Shown one piece after another: positions 24,579 through 32,023 of a stretch of DNA of 32,023 bases; the first letter of the stretch is position 1, and each line of letters opens with the position of its first letter. Source of the DNA: Peptoniphilaceae bacterium (GTDB taxonomy: Bacteria; Bacillota; Clostridia; Tissierellales; Peptoniphilaceae); the NCBI GenBank assembly GCA_028726605.1, contig JAQYPV010000005.1, forward strand, positions 1-32,023, written 5' to 3'. The notes below the pieces were generated by a model. That model did no database searches and was not told where the DNA came from. It worked only from the letters and a program-made list of their open reading frames with translations. The position numbers were made by a program, and so were the translations under genes.

Positions 24579-25814
24579 ATGCAATCGATCTGTACCAAGG
24601 TCAATGACTGGATCACCTACATCGGCGTCAATGACCGTTTGAAACCGCTCTTTGAGAATCAGTGGCCGCTGCCGGGTGGAGTGTCGTACAACGCCTACCT
24701 CATCACTGACGAGAAGACGACGCTCATGGACTGCGTAGACATGCACGAATCCGAGCGCTTCTTGTCGAATTTGCAGAGCGCTTTGGGCGAGCGCACGCTG
24801 GATTACTACGTCATCCATCACGTGGAGCCGGACCACTCGTCGACCATTCCGCTCATCAAGTCTCTGTACCCCAATGTCACACTGGTGGGCAACAAGAAGA
24901 CCTTCGAGTTCTTGGAAAACTTCTACGGTTTGAAGCAGGATCACCGTCTGGTCGTGGGCGATGGCGACACGCTGTCTCTGGGGCAGCACGAGCTCACGTT
25001 CACGCTGACGGCGATGACGCACTGGCCGGAGTCCATGGTGAGTTTTGAGCCGCACGACGGGGTATTGTTCTCTCAGGACATCTTCGGTGGCTTCGGTACG
25101 CTCGACGGGACCATCTTCGACGATGAGATCGGAGACTTGCAGCCGGTTTACGACGAGGCCTGCCGCTACTACACCAACATCGTGGGCAAGTACTCCAAGA
25201 TGGCGCTTCGCAACATTCAGAAGCTGGCGGGGCTGGACATCAAAATGATCTTGCCGGTGCACGGGCCGGTGTGGCGCTCGTATCCGGAGAAGATTCTCAA
25301 GCTCTACACGAATCTCGCCCAGCAGCAGTCGCAGAATGGTGTGGTCATCGCCTTTGGGTCGATGTACGGCAATACGGAGAAGATGGCGGATCTCTTGGGC
25401 CGGTTTCTGGCCGAGGAGGGCGTCAAAAACGTGCAGATCATGGACATCACGAAGACGCACGCTTCGCTCATCTCGACGGAAATCTGGAAGTACCGCGGGG
25501 TCATCTTGGGCGCGCCGACGTACAACAATGCGCTGTTTTTGCCCATGAAGCACTTGGTGGAGATCCTTTCGGAAAATAAGATGGCCAACAAGACCTTGGG
25601 CATCTTCGGCAATTATTCGTGGAGCGGCGGTGCGGTGCGCGAACTCAAGGCGTGGGCCGAGACGCAGCCGTTTGAGCTGTTGGAGCCGGTCGTAGAAGTG
25701 CGCAGTGCCGCGAAGGGCGAGGACATCGAGGCGCTGCGGGCGCTGGCGAAGGCCATGGCAGAGAATCTGGCTTCGCACGCCGAGACCGATAATGTGAAAT
25801 ACTACGCGGTGTGA
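24579..25814 (+). CDS. fprA: FprA-type flavodiiron protein (O2/NO reductase)
   Basis: This cytoplasmic enzyme reduces O2 to water and/or NO to N2O, protecting anaerobes. The 411-residue protein has an N-terminal metallo-beta-lactamase-like diiron domain with HxExDH (His81, Glu83, Asp85, His86), His148, Asp167 and His228. All diiron ligands are therefore present. A C-terminal flavodoxin domain begins near 254, with the FMN phosphate loop GSMYGNT (260-266). There is no rubredoxin or flavin reductase extension, so electrons must come from a separate donor. The start ATG at 24579 has GAGGAGGAC just upstream; a TTG 12 codons earlier is less likely. It is transcribed divergently from the Fe-S and activase block, whose cofactors it would help protect. 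Confidence 0.96.
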   Translation: MQSICTKVNDWITYIGVNDRLKPLFENQWPLPGGVSYNAYLITDEKTTLMDCVDMHESERFLSNLQSALGERTLDYYVIHHVEPDHSSTIPLIKSLYPNVTLVGNKKTFEFLENFYGLKQDHRLVVGDGDTLSLGQHELTFTLTAMTHWPESMVSFEPHDGVLFSQDIFGGFGTLDGTIFDDEIGDLQPVYDEACRYYTNIVGKYSKMALRNIQKLAGLDIKMILPVHGPVWRSYPEKILKLYTNLAQQQSQNGVVIAFGSMYGNTEKMADLLGRFLAEEGVKNVQIMDITKTHASLISTEIWKYRGVILGAPTYNNALFLPMKHLVEILSENKMANKTLGIFGNYSWSGGAVRELKAWAETQPFELLEPVVEVRSAAKGEDIEALRALAKAMAENLASHAETDNVKYYAV

Positions 25815-25870
25815 GCGGCGTCGCTCTGAACCGGCCGTCGCTCTTTGGAAAGGGCTAAAAAGGAGTCGTT

Positions 25871-27505
25871 ATGGATAGAAAAATCGTGTTGATCGTCATG
25901 GACGGCGTGGGCATCAGCCCTGAAGGGAAGGAAGCGGGCGATGCGGTGAAGGCGGCGCAAACGCCGACGCTGGACGACTTGCGGGAGCATTACCCGTGGA
26001 TCCAGCTGCGGGCGCACGGCGTGGCGGTGGGACTTCCCACAGATGACGACATGGGCAACTCCGAGGTGGGGCATAACGCGCTCGGCAGCGGCCAGATTTA
26101 CGCGCAGGGAGCAAAACTCGTGAATCAGTCCATCGCCGACGGCTCCCTGTTCGCGTCGGAGACGTGGCGGAACGCCGTGGACTTTGCGAAGGCGCATGAC
26201 GGCGCCATGCATTTCATCGGCCTCCTCTCGGATGGGAATGTGCATTCGCACATCGACCACTTGTATGCGCTCATCCGCGCGGCCAAGGCGGCGGGCGTTT
26301 CGCGCGTCTTCGTGCATGCGCTCCTGGACGGCCGCGATGTGCCGCCGACGTCGGGCGGAACGTATCTCAAGGCGTTGGACGATTTCTTTGCGTCGCTCAA
26401 CGACGACACGTTCACCGGCGCCATCGCTTCGGGCGGCGGGCGCATGAAGATCACCATGGACCGCTACAAGGCGGATTGGGAGATGGTCAAGCGCGGCTGG
26501 GACGCGCAGGTGCACGGCATCACGGCGGACGGGCGCCTCTTCCCGGATGCGATGACGGCCTACGAGACGCTCCGGGCGGAGACGCAGGAGGTGGATCAGA
26601 ACCTGCCGGCGTTCGTCATCGGCAAGAACCTCTCCCGTCTGGACGACGGCGACGAGGCGTCCGGCATTCAGCCCATCGGCCGCATTCGGGATGGCGACGC
26701 CGTCCTGTTCTACAACTTCCGCGGCGACCGCGCGATTGAGGTGTCGATGGCGTTCGAGGATGACGACTTCCCCTATTTTGACCGCGGCGAGCGTCCGGAC
26801 GTCTTCTACGCGGGGATGCTGGAGTACGATGGCGATTTGCACATTCCGTCGCACTACCTCGTCAATCCGCCGCAGATCCGGAACACGCTCACGGAGTTCC
26901 TGGTCTCGCAGGGCATCAACGAGTTCGCCTGTGCGGAGACACAGAAGTTCGGCCATGTGACGTATTTCTGGAACGGCAACAATTCGGAGAAGGTGTCGGA
27001 GGAGCTGGAGACGTGGCTGGAGATTCCGTCGGACAACGTGCCATTTGACCAGCGCCCGTGGATGAAGTCGGCGGAGGTCACGGATGCCTTGATCGATGCC
27101 ATTCGCAGCGGCCAGTACGGCTTCTTGCGTGTCAACTACGCGAACGGCGATATGGTCGGACACACGGGGGTGTTTCGCAGCGCCGAAGTGGCCATCGAGT
27201 CGGTGGACCTGGCCCTCTCGCGCGTCGTGCCCGTGGCCCTCGAAAATGGCTACACGGTGCTCATCATGGCGGACCACGGCAATTCCGACGACATGATCAG
27301 CGTCAACAAGAAGACGGGCGCTCAGGAGCCCAAGACCTCGCACTCCTTAAACCCCGTCCCCTTCATCGTCGTGAGCCCGGAGAACGACGTCGCGCTCGAT
27401 GAGAGCCAGTCCAACGTCGCCGGCCTCGCCAACGTGGCGGCCACCGCCGTGGCGCTCATGGGCCTCACTCCGCCGGCCGAGTGGGAGCCGTCGGTCTTGG
27501 CATAA
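25871..27505 (+). CDS. gpmI: 2,3-bisphosphoglycerate-independent phosphoglycerate mutase
   Basis: GpmI interconverts 3- and 2-phosphoglycerate in glycolysis using two Mn ions and a phosphoserine intermediate. The 544-residue product (usual length about 510) has the N-terminal metal motif MDGVG with Asp11, the catalytic serine Ser64 in MGNSEVGHN, the substrate-binding block LLDGRDVPPTSG, and the late metal-binding MADHGNSDDM and KTSHSLNPVPF. The extra length seems spread through the chain and not in one domain. The start ATG follows AGGAG by five bases. It is 56 nt after fprA with no visible promoter, so co-transcription is likely. The terminator at 27604-27650 ends the unit. Confidence 0.96.
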   Translation: MDRKIVLIVMDGVGISPEGKEAGDAVKAAQTPTLDDLREHYPWIQLRAHGVAVGLPTDDDMGNSEVGHNALGSGQIYAQGAKLVNQSIADGSLFASETWRNAVDFAKAHDGAMHFIGLLSDGNVHSHIDHLYALIRAAKAAGVSRVFVHALLDGRDVPPTSGGTYLKALDDFFASLNDDTFTGAIASGGGRMKITMDRYKADWEMVKRGWDAQVHGITADGRLFPDAMTAYETLRAETQEVDQNLPAFVIGKNLSRLDDGDEASGIQPIGRIRDGDAVLFYNFRGDRAIEVSMAFEDDDFPYFDRGERPDVFYAGMLEYDGDLHIPSHYLVNPPQIRNTLTEFLVSQGINEFACAETQKFGHVTYFWNGNNSEKVSEELETWLEIPSDNVPFDQRPWMKSAEVTDALIDAIRSGQYGFLRVNYANGDMVGHTGVFRSAEVAIESVDLALSRVVPVALENGYTVLIMADHGNSDDMISVNKKTGAQEPKTSHSLNPVPFIVVSPENDVALDESQSNVAGLANVAATAVALMGLTPPAEWEPSVLA

Positions 27506-27603
27506 GTGCTTCATGCCCGGCGTCACGAGGCGTGCGGCGCTGACGGGTGCACCCTAGCGAACCCGCATTCTCGGCGGCGGCATACACAGCAGTGCAACAA
27601 CAT

Positions 27604-27650
27604 AACACCCCATCTGGCGCTCCGTTGCAGCACGCCGGATGGGGTGTTTT
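27604..27650 (+). terminator. Rho-independent terminator after gpmI
   Basis: AACACCCCATC (27604-27614) pairs with GATGGGGTGTT (27638-27648). After a T-G pair, GGCG/CGCC extends the stem, which encloses a 13-nt loop. Ts follow immediately. It lies about 100 nt after the gpmI stop. Confidence 0.9.
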
Positions 27651-27861
27651 CTATATTTTCATTTGTCAAAGAGAACGGGGGCTTCAAAAGTCGCCGAAAC
27701 GTGCCACGACCAGCATCGCTTTTGCCGATTTTGAGTTTTCAACCCACAGCGGAAGGCTGAATCTTCCACCGACACGCCTCGCCGTGAGGTTGTAATTTCA
27801 ATAACGGCCCTTACCACTTACTTTTTTCAGAATCGGCAAATCGTTCTTTTCAAAATCGATT

Positions 27862-27965
27862 TTACAACCCATACAATCGGAGCGAAAATGTGGTTGCAAT
27901 CGCAAATCTTTAGATACCAATGAACAGACCGGCCGATCACGTCAGTGGTAATGGCGTATTCGAAA
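27862..27965. repeat. Dispersed degenerate repeat, copy 2
   Basis: TTACAACC at 27862, GGTTGC 30 nt further on (27892), then ACGTCAGTGG at 27939. This is the same order as the copy at 24191. The sequence between the shared words is mostly diverged. Confidence 0.5.
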
Positions 27966-28294
27966 ATCGCACTCACATTTTCGAACCTTTTGGTCTGTTG
28001 CAAATCCCAAAATGAAAATAGCAATTCAGGAGGTCGCTCCAAAGGTGTGTGCTCAGGCGCGTTTTGGGAATAGCAACCATCGCCCAGGCGCCTTTTTATG
28101 CTCAACATCGCACAATCGGCGATGAAAAAAACTGCATTCTAAAGTGTCCCCCATTTGGTAGAGTGTCGAAATCCGTTTTCTCCACTTCACCTTCAGTAAC
28201 GGATCCATTCATTCATAGATTCCTCGCCGTCGGTGTCAACCGACGAGCGAATCGGGCGTCTCCTTCAGGGTGGCGACACCGGGTCTAGAAAAGT

Positions 28295-28336
28295 GTAAGC
28301 GTCAAATGAAGAGGCACCGTTTCATTTGACGCTTAC
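28295..28336 (-). terminator. Perfect 16-bp inverted repeat downstream of res, probable terminator
   Basis: GTAAGCGTCAAATGAA (28295-28310) and its exact complement (28321-28336) flank a 10-nt loop. On the minus strand the hairpin is followed by ACTTTTC, a weak T-run, about 140 nt after the res stop. It could terminate the res transcript. Its perfection also allows it to be a recent element end or a target-site scar. Confidence 0.5.
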
Positions 28337-28340
28337 GACA

Positions 28341-28417
28341 TTTCAGTGGGAATCAGTATTTTCTCGTTTCATTGGTCATACCACCCAGTTCTTTCAGTGG
28401 ATATCAGCATTTACTTG
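28341..28417. repeat. Pair of imperfect 26-bp direct repeats
   Basis: TTTCAGTGGGAATCAGTATT (28341) and TTTCAGTGGATATCAGCATT (28392) are followed by the similar TTCTCG and TACTTG. The copies start 51 bp apart, between the inverted repeat and the res stop codon. Confidence 0.7.
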
Positions 28418-28476
28418 ATTCCTTTGGACTCTTACTCAGGCCTGCTGAGGCTAATTTGTGTCGGTGATTATACTTC

Positions 28477-31446
28477 TCACTCAGACTTTAATGCTTTTTT
28501 CAACATTGCGTTGATGTCATCTGCTTTAAGTTGTGGCGCAAAATGTACCTTTACGCCGTCCATTTGTATTGATTCAAAGAACTTTTGAGCAGCCTGTATT
28601 TTTAAAGTTTCCGTGCCGCGCAGATCATTTTCACCGGCAACATCTTTTGTTTCAACGACAAAGTTCACGCTGACGGTCTCATCTTCATCTTTAAGGACAT
28701 ACATGAAGTCTGGGCTAGTGGTTCCTCCGAAATACAGCGGTACACGAATGGAACGCCGAGGAATCTTTGCGAATACAACGACTTCCTTGCCCGTAGACTT
28801 GGCAATGTTTGTTCGTTCAAGAGGGGAATCGTACACGAAGGCATCATAGAGAAATTTCTCCGGCACATCCTGTTCATCCGCCCGATAGATTCCGATGTTT
28901 CCCTGAATCACGCCTTCCAGCGGATTCCCATCCTCATCGGTAAGCGCCGTTCCGCTTTTGACTCTCCCCAGCGATGCGAACGAATAACGTTGCCGGAACT
29001 GATCCTGCATCCAAGTCTGGAATTTATGAACAAAGCGGGATAGCGTTGTCTTATTGAAAAAATCCTCCGGAAGTTTTGCTTTGGCGTTCCTTCGGATCAG
29101 TCCCTGATGAATGTCCTGAATCGGAAGAAACGTCTGCCGCCATGCGGCTTTCAGCCATTCACCATACGGCATTTCATCATGGATGACATGGTAAGCGGCG
29201 ATCGAATCACGCACGACCAGCGTTCCGTCATCATTCACAATCTTTTGGCTGATGACATCCTGCGTATTGACTTGATAAATATCATCATCCATCGAGAGAA
29301 TAGCATCTACGCATGACGCGATCTCTTCTTCATTCAGTTCATCTAAAATGAGAAAATATTTCTGATTCAGTTTTTCCCAAAGATCTTTGAGAAGAGCATA
29401 CTTTTCCCTGCGGATATGCACCTGCCTCGGCTTTTCAACGACCTTATCGCCCTGGAGACCGCTGTTAAACTCCGGGTATCGGGCATATAGCTCTTCCGCT
29501 TTTCCTTCCACGATGTTCTGATCCACATCCACAAATCCCGCTTGCAATAGCTCGGCAAAAAGCGAAGTCTCGCTTCTTCCATATTTTTCCGAAACCTTTG
29601 CCAAGAGCAGTTTGATGCTTCTTGTATCGCTTTTCGCATCTTCATTGATTTCGCCGATCAGTTTCCTTGCAAAATCGGATTCGGTATGGTCAATGAGATA
29701 GGTGAGATAGAACTGCTCGTCCGATAGGCGGTTTCCCTGCTCGTCGACTGGAAGGCGAAGTCCACGTCCGACCTCCTGCAATTTGGAAATTTCTGATCCT
29801 GAGGAGCGCAACTTCACGATCTGAAAAACATTCGGATTGTCCCATCCTTCACGAAGTGTCCACTTCGAGAAGATGAACCGCATAGTATTCCAGCTTCCGT
29901 CCGGCTTATGAAAGGACAGAAGCGTTTCTTTATCACGCAGAATCTCGTCTACTTCCTGCCGGATCGCTTCGTCGCTCGTTGCATTATCTTGAGAAAAATA
30001 CCCGCCATTCGTCGCCTCTAAGTCTGATAGCGAAGCCTTCAGATAATCCGTGTATGCGATCTTCCCTAAATCAGTACTCGAAGCGAACCGTTCAATTTGT
30101 TTTTCCAATTGGGCTTTCAAAAGCTCTTGAAAACGCAAGCGCAGATGCCCGTTGTGGCCGTCATCTCCGCGATAGGACTCAATTGAATCAATGAAAAACA
30201 AGGTTAGCGTCTTCACCTTACGAGTCCGCCGGAAGTTTTCCCATTCTGCGTCAAAGTGATTCTCCAATGCCTGCTGCATCATGACACCCTGATAGGTTTC
30301 GGAATAGACATCCGAAGAGAGAATATCACCCACAGCGAGGATTTGTCCGTTGGATAGAGTTACCCCGCTCTTAACGGCAGTGTTTTCGGTCTTTCCGATG
30401 CCGTCGATGTTAAGGCCACGAAAAGCGCCGTCCAGTTCGCCCAGGCTGTCGCCCGGAACAAGTTCATAGGTCTTTTTGTTTGCTTCATTTCGAAATGTAG
30501 CAAACTTTGGCTTCTTTACCGAAATGCGCATCAATTTGAGTCGCACCTGATCTGCCTTCGTCCCTTTCGGGTATTGGACGGCGACGCCTTTGACCAGCTG
30601 ATTATTAAAGGCGTCCACCGAGCCGAGGTTGTAGATGAGATGGTCATAGTCGATCTCTCCACTTTTGCCCTCTCTAGGGAAGGTCGCGCCGAAGCGGATC
30701 ACAGCTTGCGGTTTGAGCTTTTCCAACATCGTTAGCCAGGCCTTGTTTTCCCGGCGGAAACGGTGCGGCTCATCAATGATGACGATTGGGCGAGTCGCCG
30801 CTAGTGCGTCATATGGTACAGATGTTGTGCCCAATATCGTCTGATCATAGTTCGTCTGCATGGTGGCTTTTGATAAAAGCATTCCGTCCGTCATCAGCAG
30901 ACATTCCAAACGTCCACGATGCATCCACGAGGAAGACGCAAATGCACTAACCGCATAGGGAAACATCTTGCGTCCTTTGGTTTTTTTTTGCGGATCTAAG
31001 ACCTCCAGATTCAGACGCAGGCCAGAACCGAAGAGATCAGCAAAGTGCTCACGGGCATATGAGGACTCGATGAAGTTCCTAGCTCCCTCTTTGATTGGCG
31101 TCGAGGGCACCAACAGTATGAATTTGTGAAATCCATAATAACGATACAGTTCATACATTGCGCGGGTATAAACGTAAGTCTTACCCGTTCCGGTTTCCAT
31201 ACGTATATCCAGACCAAGATACTCATTGTCACGACTCTTAAGTAATGGCCGGGCAATGGCGGGCACATCCTCAACTTTGCCTTGTTGAATCTCCAAGATA
31301 TTAGAGAGGATACGCGCATCACACGGATCAAAAAGAGGATTGGACTCCGGCCGCTCCGGCTTTTGAAGCGCTGCTCCTTCAAAGACGTGGAGTAGCGCAC
31401 GAATCGCTTTAGTTTGGTGTTGCAGCGTTTGCAGTCGAATCTTCAT
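28477..31446 (-). CDS. res: Type III restriction endonuclease subunit Res
   Basis: Res is the ATP-dependent translocase/nuclease subunit that, with Mod, cuts unmodified DNA at paired inversely oriented sites. The 989-residue protein has a superfamily 2 helicase core: Walker A GTGKT (86-90, in METGTGKT), Walker B DEPH (225-228), and a motif VI-like EVGRGLRL after SKWTLREGWDNPNVFQ. The C-terminal nuclease site PD-x18-ETK (Pro912/Asp913 to Glu932, Lys934) is intact. The start ATG has AAGAGG upstream and lies 2 nt after the mod stop. Base composition is visibly more AT-rich than in the core genes to the left, which suggests acquisition by transfer. The protein appears full length and functional. 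Confidence 0.95.
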   Translation of the reverse strand: MKIRLQTLQHQTKAIRALLHVFEGAALQKPERPESNPLFDPCDARILSNILEIQQGKVEDVPAIARPLLKSRDNEYLGLDIRMETGTGKTYVYTRAMYELYRYYGFHKFILLVPSTPIKEGARNFIESSYAREHFADLFGSGLRLNLEVLDPQKKTKGRKMFPYAVSAFASSSWMHRGRLECLLMTDGMLLSKATMQTNYDQTILGTTSVPYDALAATRPIVIIDEPHRFRRENKAWLTMLEKLKPQAVIRFGATFPREGKSGEIDYDHLIYNLGSVDAFNNQLVKGVAVQYPKGTKADQVRLKLMRISVKKPKFATFRNEANKKTYELVPGDSLGELDGAFRGLNIDGIGKTENTAVKSGVTLSNGQILAVGDILSSDVYSETYQGVMMQQALENHFDAEWENFRRTRKVKTLTLFFIDSIESYRGDDGHNGHLRLRFQELLKAQLEKQIERFASSTDLGKIAYTDYLKASLSDLEATNGGYFSQDNATSDEAIRQEVDEILRDKETLLSFHKPDGSWNTMRFIFSKWTLREGWDNPNVFQIVKLRSSGSEISKLQEVGRGLRLPVDEQGNRLSDEQFYLTYLIDHTESDFARKLIGEINEDAKSDTRSIKLLLAKVSEKYGRSETSLFAELLQAGFVDVDQNIVEGKAEELYARYPEFNSGLQGDKVVEKPRQVHIRREKYALLKDLWEKLNQKYFLILDELNEEEIASCVDAILSMDDDIYQVNTQDVISQKIVNDDGTLVVRDSIAAYHVIHDEMPYGEWLKAAWRQTFLPIQDIHQGLIRRNAKAKLPEDFFNKTTLSRFVHKFQTWMQDQFRQRYSFASLGRVKSGTALTDEDGNPLEGVIQGNIGIYRADEQDVPEKFLYDAFVYDSPLERTNIAKSTGKEVVVFAKIPRRSIRVPLYFGGTTSPDFMYVLKDEDETVSVNFVVETKDVAGENDLRGTETLKIQAAQKFFESIQMDGVKVHFAPQLKADDINAMLKKALKSE

Positions 31447-31448
31447 CG

Positions 31449-32023
31449 TCAGAACCTCTTAATGATTTTAATCTTCTGTCCCGAACGAAGTACGGAAAGG
31501 TTCTTTTCCAGCTCGTGCATAATCCCGAATGATAGAGAATAGGGATACACAACCAGTCGGTTTAGGAGTATTTCGCCCTGTTCAATAGAAAGGACCAGCT
31601 TCTCAACATCCTTTGTCGTCAGGCCTTTCTCGATGAGATAGCCGGAATCTCCGCACACAGGCATTAAATAAGTATCCAATTTTACGTTCTGCGCCTTTGC
31701 CGTCATTCCATAGCCGTCCCGGTTCAGCCAGGTTGCGAGGATGACATCTTTACCTGGTGTATCCTTGAATGCAAACTTATCCACGTAGTCATCAGAGAAA
31801 GGAACCAGTGACTCGGGATCAAAGGAGGTCATTTCGTCCAGCGTCTTTTGTGCAGGCGTTTCCAGCCACACGAGTTTAAAGCCGTAGTCGATCTCTGCGC
31901 CTGTTTCTTTTATAATCTTTGCGGCGGCGCGATTGATGCGTTCGCGACCGATCTCATCAACGGTACGATATCCCGCCTGATATGCCGGCTTTTTCTCATC
32001 GATATCCTCCGGCAACTGCACCA
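31449..32023 (-). CDS. mod: Type III DNA methyltransferase subunit Mod (C-terminal part, cut by window edge)
   Basis: Only the last 190 or so residues are inside the window, and the frame continues beyond the right edge. The visible text (QLPEDIDEK, AYQAGYRTVDEIGRERINRAA, DYGFKLVWLE) is typical of the C-terminal half of Mod in type III systems. There the N6-adenine methyltransferase motifs and the target recognition domain lie upstream, outside this window. Mod recognises the short asymmetric site for both methylation and cleavage, so the specificity cannot be read here. The GTG at 32021 is an internal valine, not a start. The stop lies 2 nt before res, so the two are co-transcribed. Confidence 0.9.
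   Translation of the reverse strand, partial: VQLPEDIDEKKPAYQAGYRTVDEIGRERINRAAAKIIKETGAEIDYGFKLVWLETPAQKTLDEMTSFDPESLVPFSDDYVDKFAFKDTPGKDVILATWLNRDGYGMTAKAQNVKLDTYLMPVCGDSGYLIEKGLTTKDVEKLVLSIEQGEILLNRLVVYPYSLSFGIMHELEKNLSVLRSGQKIKIIKRF

Larger units (their letters stand above)
27506..28476. other. Spacer of about 1 kb between gpmI and the restriction locus
   Basis: After the gpmI terminator there is no supported gene. Words of the GGTTGCAAATC / GATTTTACAACC type recur on both strands (near 27788, 27860, 27890, 27978 and 28066), and copy 2 of the dispersed repeat lies here. A weak hairpin, AGGCGC/GCGCCT with a 30-nt loop followed by five Ts, is at 28055-28097. A stretch beginning AAAGTGTCCCCC near 28141 resembles the edge of a mobile element, but I cannot name it. 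A perfect inverted repeat (28295-28336) and a short direct repeat (28341, 28392) sit next to the restriction gene. Confidence 0.55.

Noticed and set aside
24528-27343. Long minus-strand open frames antisense to fprA (24528-25778) and gpmI (25802-27343)
   Set aside because: They mirror highly conserved genes with clear motifs and ribosome binding sites. Their Arg/His/Val-rich translations are typical of antisense frames in GC-rich codon usage.
27827-28108. 93-residue minus-strand frame between gpmI and res
   Set aside because: No ribosome binding site and no recognised family, and the related copy near 24206-24415 is frameshifted relative to it. More likely noncoding repeat or a decayed gene.
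28137-28290. Insertion sequence end (AAAGTGTCCCCC...)
   Set aside because: It looks like a mobile-element edge, but there is no transposase fragment, no matching terminal inverted repeat and no target duplication that I can see.

Overview
The window looks like chromosomal DNA from a strictly anaerobic, fairly GC-rich Firmicute. I would guess the Clostridia/Tissierellia side, for example a Peptoniphilaceae-like organism; this is inferred from gene content because no rRNA is present. The clues are a streptococcal Ami-like oligopeptide permease, a SUF operon in the Gram-positive order C-B-D-S-U, a type 2 isopentenyl diphosphate isomerase, a giant two-headed 2-hydroxyacyl-CoA dehydratase activase, an FprA-type flavodiiron protein and strong AGGAGG ribosome binding sites.

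Layout. Positions 1-650 are the end of a 54-bp tandem repeat array that runs off the left edge. A minus-strand membrane protein follows (908-2116), with a UUCG-capped terminator behind it. From 9297 down to 2491 lies the minus-strand peptide permease operon oppA-oppB-oppC-oppD-oppF. It has a clear sigma-A type promoter, a hairpin with a U-run between oppA and oppB that should favour the binding protein, and a strong final terminator.

From 23532 down to 9543, ten minus-strand genes follow each other with tiny gaps or stop/start overlaps: acyl-CoA dehydratase activase, fni, mrp, tkt, then a terminator-like hairpin, then sufC-sufB-sufD-sufS-sufU and a thioredoxin-fold lipoprotein. The common theme is Fe-S chemistry: SUF builds clusters, Mrp is a cluster-carrier type ATPase, and the activase needs a [4Fe-4S] cluster. 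Metabolic genes (transketolase, isoprenoid isomerase) are included in the string.

A repeat-rich spacer of about 1 kb separates this block from a divergent plus-strand pair, fprA (O2/NO detoxification) and gpmI (glycolysis), which ends in a strong terminator. Another spacer of about 1 kb, holding degenerate repeats and a perfect 16-bp inverted repeat, leads to a visibly AT-richer minus-strand type III restriction-modification locus (res complete, mod cut by the window end), probably acquired horizontally.

No tRNA, rRNA, CRISPR array or intact insertion sequence was seen. The most unusual items are the 54-bp hairpin array, the activase whose two halves both keep the cluster cysteine pair, the lipoprotein coupled to sufU, the tkt/sufC attenuator-like leader, and the repeat-bearing N-terminus of OppF.
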